Shown in pieces: positions 42,419 to 48,014 of a stretch of DNA of 48,014 nucleotides. Within the stretch, counting starts at the first letter, position 1, and each line of letters begins with the position of its first letter. Source of the DNA: Chara braunii (lineage: Eukaryota > Streptophyta > Charophyceae > Charales > Characeae). The translations under genes were made by a program, and so were the position numbers. Under the pieces are notes generated by a model that had not been told where the DNA came from, did no database searches, and was given only the letters and a program-made list of their open reading frames with translations. The stretch spans positions 1,372,225 through 1,420,238 of the forward strand of contig BFEA01000206.1 in assembly GCA_003427395.1 (NCBI GenBank). The letters run 5' to 3'.

Positions 42419-42650
42419 GTCGCGCCGCGCCGCGCCCCTCAACCTTCCGGACGACAGTCAATCCTCCACGATGCGGGAGTAATCAATGCTGGTCAGGGTT
42501 CCTTCGGCTGGACGGAAGGAAGCGTAAGTGTGTTTCGTGATGTCATATGTTATTCTAACTTGCCGGTGGAATAGGAACCGGACTGATGCTCCCTAGAATG
42601 GAAATGGAGCAAGGGCCATAAGGACCTGTTTAATTAAAAAGTCCGATGGA

Positions 42651-42919
42651 CTGGTGGTTTAATCGTGGCTGTGATGAGGACGACAAATGCACAATTTGCT
42701 TTAACATGGAAGAGTGGCCTCTCTTGGGCCTCTCAGCAGGCAGCACGAGGATGGCGGGCCCTGAACTTGGGCCAGAGTAAGTAAAGTTCAGGGCCAGAGG
42801 AAGTAGAGTCCTGGTCAGGTCTAGGCTGACGCTTGGTAGGGCGCGGCCATAACCAGAAGACTCTGGAAAGCGGTGCCTATTGGTTGAGCAGGGACCCAGC
42901 TCTGGTATTAAACCACCAC
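42651..42919. mobile_element. Element with CTGGTGGTTTAA inverted ends (~269 bp)
   Basis: Left CTGGTGGTTTAA (42651-42662), right TTAAACCACCA (42908-42918). The inside is dispersed repeat C (also at 36985). This is the second case of facing ends from the same motif family as 24557-24745, with a different interior, so the ends define the family and not the filling. Confidence 0.6.
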
Positions 42920-43031
42920 TCACCCCAACGTCAAGAAGTTGGCATTCCGGGACCTTCAGAGGCCGGTAGCCCGGAAGGAGCGCAGGTCAGCGGCAGAGGC
43001 CGGTAGCCGGGAAGAAGTGGACGTCGGTGGC

Positions 43032-43625
43032 AATTCAAGCGGAGGTCGGCGGAAAACCAAAACACAAGAACCACACATTTTGACAACTTCTCATGCTCAG
43101 AAGAATACACCCAAAAAAAAATGAAACTTTGAGATCCGGTAGATTTGGTCATGATCTTTCTGGGAACAATACTAGGAAAATAATAAAAAAAAATGCTTAG
43201 ACCGTGAAACACTCGCCTCACCAATTCGGTGCATTTTCCATTTTTGCGACTATGGGCCAACGGAAAAGTACTCCATCTTCAGCGATTCAAGCCGAGGTCA
43301 GCGGAAAACCAAAACACAGGAAACACAAATTTTGACAACTTTTCATGCTCAGAAGAATACACCCAAAAAAATCTGAAACTTTGAGATCTGGTAGATTTCG
43401 TCATGATCTTTCTGGGAACAATACTAGAAAAATAAATAAATAAAATGCTTAGACCGTGAAATACTCGCCTCGCCAATTCGGTGCATTTTCCATTTTTGCG
43501 ACTATGGGCCAACGGAAAAGTACTCCATCTTCAGCGATTCTTCACCCTCAGAATAATGCACAGAAAAATCTGAAAATTTCTGATCCGGTAGATTTGGTCA
43601 TGATCTTTCCAGGAAAAATATCAGG
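43032..43625 (+). repeat. 251-bp tandem repeat, two full units and one partial
   Basis: Units run 43032-43282, 43283-43533 and a shortened 43534-43625. Each carries GCGGAAAACCAAAACACA, CTCAGAAGAATACACCCAAA, GGTCATGATCTTTCTGGGAA and CGACTATGGGCCAACGGAAA. Full units are very similar, so the duplication is fairly recent. A diverged single unit lies at 24340. Confidence 0.9.
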
Positions 43626-44075
43626 GAAGAAAAAAAGTTAAAAACTTCAGATAGTTAAATGATGAAATCATCATTGCGCCGAGCACTAATTCAACCAGTG
43701 CATGCAGGAGAGGCATTCCAGATCTAGGATGCCACCAGGTTGCCAGAGCACTGAGTCACACATTGCCAAGCAGTGGTAGCAGGGTAAAGCAGCACCGCAT
43801 CCGGCCTGCAACCAGCCATACATAGGCTGAGAAGGAAGACTGGCACAAGAGCTTTGAGGCGCTGTGTAGGACGGAGGTGGCACTAAATGCGAGATCTTGG
43901 TATGGAAAAGGAGTTCGCAAAGGACTACCTGGGGTCAGCAAGAGGAGATCCTGCATGATATGTTCTTTAGCAGGCATAGGTAGGAGGAGCAAAATGCAAT
44001 CGAGTAGATGATAGAGTACCACCTGTAGAGAGACCAGCGAGGAGAGGGAACTGTAGAGTAAGTTGTCATACCAAC
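43626..44075. other. No gene recognised; includes a second CTGTAGAGAGACCAG
   Basis: The word at which the LTR is proposed to start (TGTAGAGAGACCAG) also occurs at 44024, 52 bases earlier. It could be a partial duplication or mean that the LTR starts further upstream. Confidence 0.4.
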
Positions 44076-44386
44076 TGTAGAGAGACCAGAGCGGGCACAT
44101 TATCTTATTGTCGTCGTTTGAGACTGTCCTGCACAGTTTCTTTGCAACAATGGATGTGATCTACTCGGCTTTTCTTTATGACTGGTTGTGAGGATTGAGT
44201 GGAGTGAATTGCACTTTCAGTGTACCCTGTCATATTGCATGGACAAGTCTTCCGCTGTGTTTATCTCTCCCTGTGCGGTGTGATACTCCTATCCTCTCCC
44301 CTTCCTTTTGTGTATGTATGGGCATACATGGAAGTCGATGTGAGTGAGTGTTAGTCTTCAGACAGCAAACAACCAGAATCATAACA
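44076..44386 (+). mobile_element. Putative LTR (5' LTR or solo fragment)
   Basis: Begins TG, ends CA, and is followed after two bases by an initiator-Met-type primer-binding site. About 311 bp. No matching 3' LTR was found in the remaining 3.6 kb. Weak hints downstream (ETVKKLDFTNWDMPLC near 46010) recall the pre-integrase region of Copia elements, but that is uncertain. Confidence 0.6.
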
Positions 44387-44388
44387 GT

Positions 44389-44400
44389 TGGTATCAGAGC
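44389..44400 (+). promoter_or_regulatory. Retrotransposon primer-binding site (initiator tRNA-Met)
   Basis: TGGTATCAGAGC is the standard plant LTR-retrotransposon primer-binding site, complementary to the 3' end of initiator tRNA-Met. Minus-strand DNA synthesis would start here. Its place just inside a TG...CA segment supports the LTR call. Confidence 0.85.
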
Positions 44401-44514
44401 TATTGGATCCAGACTCTGGAGCGATTGATGAGTTGGAGCAACCATCATCATCTGGCGAGATACTGGAGTTGAGTTTCATGACGATTCATCATCTTTAGGG
44501 TTGTTGTCAGTAAC

Positions 44515-44918
44515 AGAGTCTCGAATTGTCAGGATAACCTCAATACTAAAGTGCGCTGCTCAGAAATGAGCAACGCTTCACTCCCCAACCCTGAGTAACC
44601 ACTCGTGACACCCCTGAGCCCCTGAAACATCAAGCGCCACCAAGATACAGCCTCCCAAGGGAAGCGCCACCCTGAAACAGGCCTATGAGGCCAAGCGCCA
44701 CTCAGAGGATGAAGAAGAAGACCAGCGCCACAGTATCTGAAGATGACGAAGTGTCGAAAGACTTCTCGGATGGAAGTCTGCACTGTATCTGGGTGGCGCT
44801 TGATGTTTCAGGGGCTCAGGGGTGTCACGAGTGGTTACTCAGGGTTGGGGAGTGAACCGTTGCTCATTTCTGAGCAGCACACTGTAGTATTGAGGTTATC
44901 CTGACAATTCGAGACTCT
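44515..44918. mobile_element. Foldback element: ~136-bp inverted arms, ~132-bp centre
   Basis: 44515-44650 and 44783-44918 are inverted copies with few differences: for example ATTGTCAGGATAACCTCAAT against ATTGAGGTTATCCTGACAAT, and CAAGCGCCACC against GGTGGCGCTTG. The centre repeats AGCGCCAC several times. It sits ~115 bases inside the proposed LTR element. No clear target duplication. Confidence 0.85.
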
Positions 44919-46680
44919 CAGTTCCTCTTGTGAGATTTCCTCACAGACAAGACCATCCATTACCAGTACGGACTGAGAGTGGACCAGTGCTGGTCCCCGG
45001 TTGGACCGGGGAGTCCTCCTCTGCCTGGTAGGCTCCCGGTCAAGATGGCTGGTGGACCGGCACCACAGACTCCCAGGCGGCCCCAACACATTCTGGCTTG
45101 GAGAGGGTCAACAAGTGGACAACTCAGACTCCGGAAGGATGCATGAAGAGTGAGGTCATGAGGATACCTCGAGTCCCCTGTGCTGCCCATTGTTGCAGCC
45201 TTGTACAGCCGGACATCAGCAACCTATCATGTGCTGCTCTGGTTGTTAGAAAGACCATCGTGATAATCAAGTGCATAAGGAATCACCAACGCACGCGTAT
45301 GCTCACGATGACCTCTTGAGGTAGATGGGCAGGGGTGGAACTGCTCCCACCAGTTTGGTAAAGCTTGACAACACGATCAAGAGGGCACTGACAACTGTTC
45401 GCCTTCAACCTGTCCAGAGGGACAGCGCCATCAGAGAATGTATACGACGGAGTGAAGATGACAAAGCAGCCTGTCCTTGCAGCTGCATTTCTTTCATACC
45501 CACTTGTGGAATCATCGTGAGGGACTGGGCTCAAAACTCCTATCTGATTTACACAGGCTTACTGAAAGTTACCTCCAAACCGTGCAAAATAGTCGCCCAT
45601 TTCACCGCTGACTAACTCTGATTTGAGTTCTCTTACTTGTTTGGTGGGTTTTCCCTGGTTCAAGTGACCAGTTTCCCCTACGCACTTCCGAAGCAACCTC
45701 AGGACATTAAGTGGCTGAAGCCAAAGGCCTGACATCAGTGAGCAAAGCCAGGTGGAGGCCGCCTATAGATGGTTTAAAGCACGACTGTTCCGAATGCTAC
45801 AAAGTTCTTCCTCAGAAAGGTTTGGGAAGGTGCACTATGGGAAAGTCCGTATCAGGATCAATGAGAAGATACGGACACCCACTGCCAAGGAAGACCACCT
45901 GCGCCATTCCGCCTCCACATCATTCGCAGCACACGCTGTCTGACTTATCCTACTGAGAAGAACTGTGCGGGGGCTTGAAGAGGAGGAACCATTTGCCAAG
46001 TGAGACTGTGAAGAAGCTAGACTTTACCAACTGGGATATGCCGCTGTGCAGGCTATAAGACATTGAAGGTCAGGTACATTGACATTTGGGCCTCTTCTTT
46101 TGAGCCTGTCATGCAGCCCACAGGCATGATGGATCAGTGCTGCCTCACCTTGCAGAGACGACAAAGCATGCGATTGCACTCGAGGCTTGCATGGCAAAGA
46201 CGCAGGATTTGTGAGAGGATTGAGGTGGCAGAATCAACATCCAACTACGATGCATGTCTGTGGAAAGGAAATGAGTGGGAAGAGCAGAATAAGGATCATT
46301 GAGAGTGACTCTGAGAACAATCGCATGGAGTTCGAATTGGGGGGCACCACAAGATCCTCTATTGGATAATTGTGGATGATGATTGACCCTCGTATGGTAC
46401 CAGGATTGTTAGCAGTGACTCTCATTCTTGAGTGCCACTGTGAGAGTCAGTGTGATGGGCATCTGTTGAGGCCGCCGGGGGATGGGAAAAGGGTCACTGT
46501 GACTCACATTTTTGCGTGAACCTTTGAGAGTCAGTGTGGGGGCGGTCTGTTGCAGACTGAAGGGAATGGCTGCATTGCGTACTTGCTGTGTCAATCTCTC
46601 TCATTCTGCAGGGACCATACTTGAGAGCCAGCCGCTCCAGGATCTGTAGCAGTCCAACGATTCCTGGTGGCATCTTTCAC
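44919..46680. other. Probable internal region of the LTR element; nothing decisive
   Basis: Short frames in all phases, with no RT, protease or integrase motif that I can defend. Repeated GAGAGTCAGTGTG words occur at about 46440-46540. Confidence 0.35.
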
Positions 46681-46775
46681 CACGCTCGACATAATGTGCA
46701 GTGTGCCCAGGCAACTGTTTCCAGCCACATATTGTACAATGCCTGACGCATGTTCTGGCTGTATGCGGTAAGGAC
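46681..46775 (-). CDS. Exon of an unrecognised protein (downstream of the two)
   Basis: Strong acceptor (a long pyrimidine tract ending gacttcag) and a plausible donor (GCGTG/gtgaaa). Joined to the exon at 46904-47001 in its phase it reads VLTAYSQNMRQALYNMWLET then VAWAHCTLCRA, 95 bases. Without the donor, the frame stops at the next codon. Another frame stays open longer but does not agree with the phase of the upstream exon. Function unknown. Confidence 0.5.
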
Positions 46776-46903
46776 CTGAAGTCATGGGAAAAGAAGAGAA
46801 ATCATTGGCATTTTCTGGCCCACCCAGTTCAGCTCCGGGGATCAACCCTTGGCTGTCATGGGGCCCTCATAACTTAAGCCAGGAGGCAGGGCATGCTATT
46901 TAC

Positions 46904-47001
46904 CTGATGTTCTCGTTCGTCAACCTCTGAATCCAGGTCGTAAGGGTTCATGGAGTTTCCCTTCCCGCTCCCCGAGCCCTTCAGAATGTTTGTGATGCCG
47001 G
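46904..47001 (-). CDS. Exon of an unrecognised protein (upstream of the two)
   Basis: 98 bases between a textbook acceptor (cgattttgttgcag) and donor (CAG/gtaaat). It encodes GITNILKGSGSGKGNSMNPY then DLDSEVDEREHQ, a Gly/Ser stretch followed by an acidic segment. It is on the same strand as the 5-phosphatase, ~10 kb upstream of its first recognised exon. The peptide does not match the part of a 5-phosphatase expected there, so I treat it as a separate gene or an unknown N-terminal region. Confidence 0.55.
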
Positions 47002-48014
47002 CTGCAACAAAATCGATTCCCATCCAAGAACAAGGCCGCATACAAATCAAAGCACACACACAAATGCTTGCACACACCCAAACAAATCCTGACGCCCGAA
47101 TAAACACAAGGTATGCACCTGCGGACTGATGAGTGCGCAACAACAACGGACCCACCAACCACAGAACATGCGGCCAAGCACATATGCGGCAATGCATGGA
47201 ACCATCCCGAACTACTCGATGCACGTCAGAATTAGCGCACAACATCTGCATGCGTAATGCTCTAGTTATTGAAGTTCAGTTACAGCCAGCACTTACAAGT
47301 CGCACAGAAAGCGGGCAGAAAACACCTACCCCAACACCTCCGCATGCGATATGTCCTAGTTATTTCAGCTCAGTCACAGCCAGCACTCCAAGTCACACGG
47401 AAGATCCAGCAAAAACCACCCACATAATCATATGCACACACACATGGACAGTAATAGTACACACACAGTGGCCCACAAGTGCACAAACAGTCAGTTCCTG
47501 TTCTGAACACAATGGTAAAGAATTATCCTTCCAGCCATGCAGTAAGGCGGTCACCCTCATGATAGCAGACCTGTAGAAGCACATTGCAAAGCAGTGATTG
47601 CCTTCAGAAGCAACTTGCAGATTTCTGAAGCGAGAAAAACGAGGAAAATCTCGCACTGCTTACACAACATCTCCACACAGTTAAAAGAACATTCCAGAGG
47701 CAGCGGCTTAGGGCCTCGCTCCACGACTAGCCAGACATGAAAATTTTCAAAAACCACGTGTACCTTTCACTTTCTAGCAGGGTTATATACCTGAGGACCA
47801 CCGACTCCAACTGTTTTGCAGCCGACCAGTAGGGCCGACTGGTCGGCGGTCGACCAGTCAGGAAGCAGCGATCCACTAGTTTTTCCTTTCAAATCTAAGT
47901 TGGGGGCTGTACTGCACTTGCTGAGTATAGCTCAAAACGCTGACAAACTTTTGAGGATTGGGGGGGGGGGAGGTTATAGGCCAACTTCACAGTGGTCAGC
48001 TTTTTAGGACCCCA
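47002..48014. other. Probable intron or upstream sequence of the unknown gene
   Basis: Holds CA-rich stretches and partially duplicated words (TGCGTAATGCTCTAGTTATT and GCGATATGTCCTAGTTATTT near 47252 and 47345). No further exon could be defended. Confidence 0.3.
47821..47855. repeat. Perfect 10-bp hairpin with adjoining palindrome
   Basis: GCCGACCAGT (47821-47830) pairs with ACTGGTCGGC (47838-47847), followed at once by GGTCGACC (47848-47855). The three related CGACCAGT/ACTGGTCG words form a small cluster. Confidence 0.8.

Noticed and set aside
43686-44100. Minus-strand frames of 65 and 114 codons
   Set aside because: Antisense to the region leading into the LTR. No domain and no splice support.
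46591-46845. 84-codon open frame (MIPGAELGGPEN...) as a single exon
   Set aside because: An internal strong splice acceptor and the phase of the upstream exon favour a shorter exon in another frame.

Overview
This window looks like nuclear DNA from a large, repeat-rich streptophyte genome. Three things support that: a plant-type inositol polyphosphate 5-phosphatase gene with introns, a plastid-type tRNA-Val(GAC) sitting among nuclear repeats, and a plant-type retrotransposon primer-binding site (TGGTATCAGAGC, complementary to initiator tRNA-Met). The diverged phosphatase, the LINE type and the long GT/GC microsatellites make me think of a charophyte alga such as Chara or another early-diverging land-plant relative, but that is only a guess. 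Scattered N bases and long homopolymers mark a draft assembly.

Layout. 1-1750 and about 11630-14755 are two diverged copies, in the same orientation, of one retroelement-like unit: ~120-bp tandem repeats, then a run of 8-9 short hairpins with a conserved loop and changing stems, then a conserved tail. The second copy carries two hAT-like insertions, one with a 9-bp target duplication. Between them lie a ~178-bp tandem repeat whose units each carry a hairpin (3134-3810), two U6 snRNA-like sequences (4264-4510, minus) and a broken Ty3/Gypsy element (5590-~9010, minus). 15-29 kb is gene-poor: microsatellites, a LINE remnant, SINE-like elements with A tails, short elements ending in CTGGTGGTTTAAG, a tRNA-like SINE, the plastid-type tRNA and a ~157-bp foldback.

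The only convincing protein gene is on the minus strand at 32281-36874. Four exons join in frame into 470 codons and carry both 5-phosphatase signature motifs (WTGDFNYR, RVPAWCDR) and the SDHKP motif, followed by an immunoglobulin-like C-terminal region. It resembles plant FRA3/type II 5-phosphatases. Its upstream part (WD40 repeats and the first half of the catalytic domain) was not found in 36.9-48.0 kb. Two more well-spliced minus-strand exons at 46681-47001 belong to an unrecognised protein.

From 37 to 46.6 kb there are repeats again: a second LINE remnant, two SINE copies, a ~425-bp polypurine tract, 120-bp and 251-bp tandem repeats, an LTR with a primer-binding site, and a 404-bp foldback with ~136-bp arms. 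The most unusual feature is the pair of hairpin arrays, in which loop sequence is kept while stem sequence changes on both sides.
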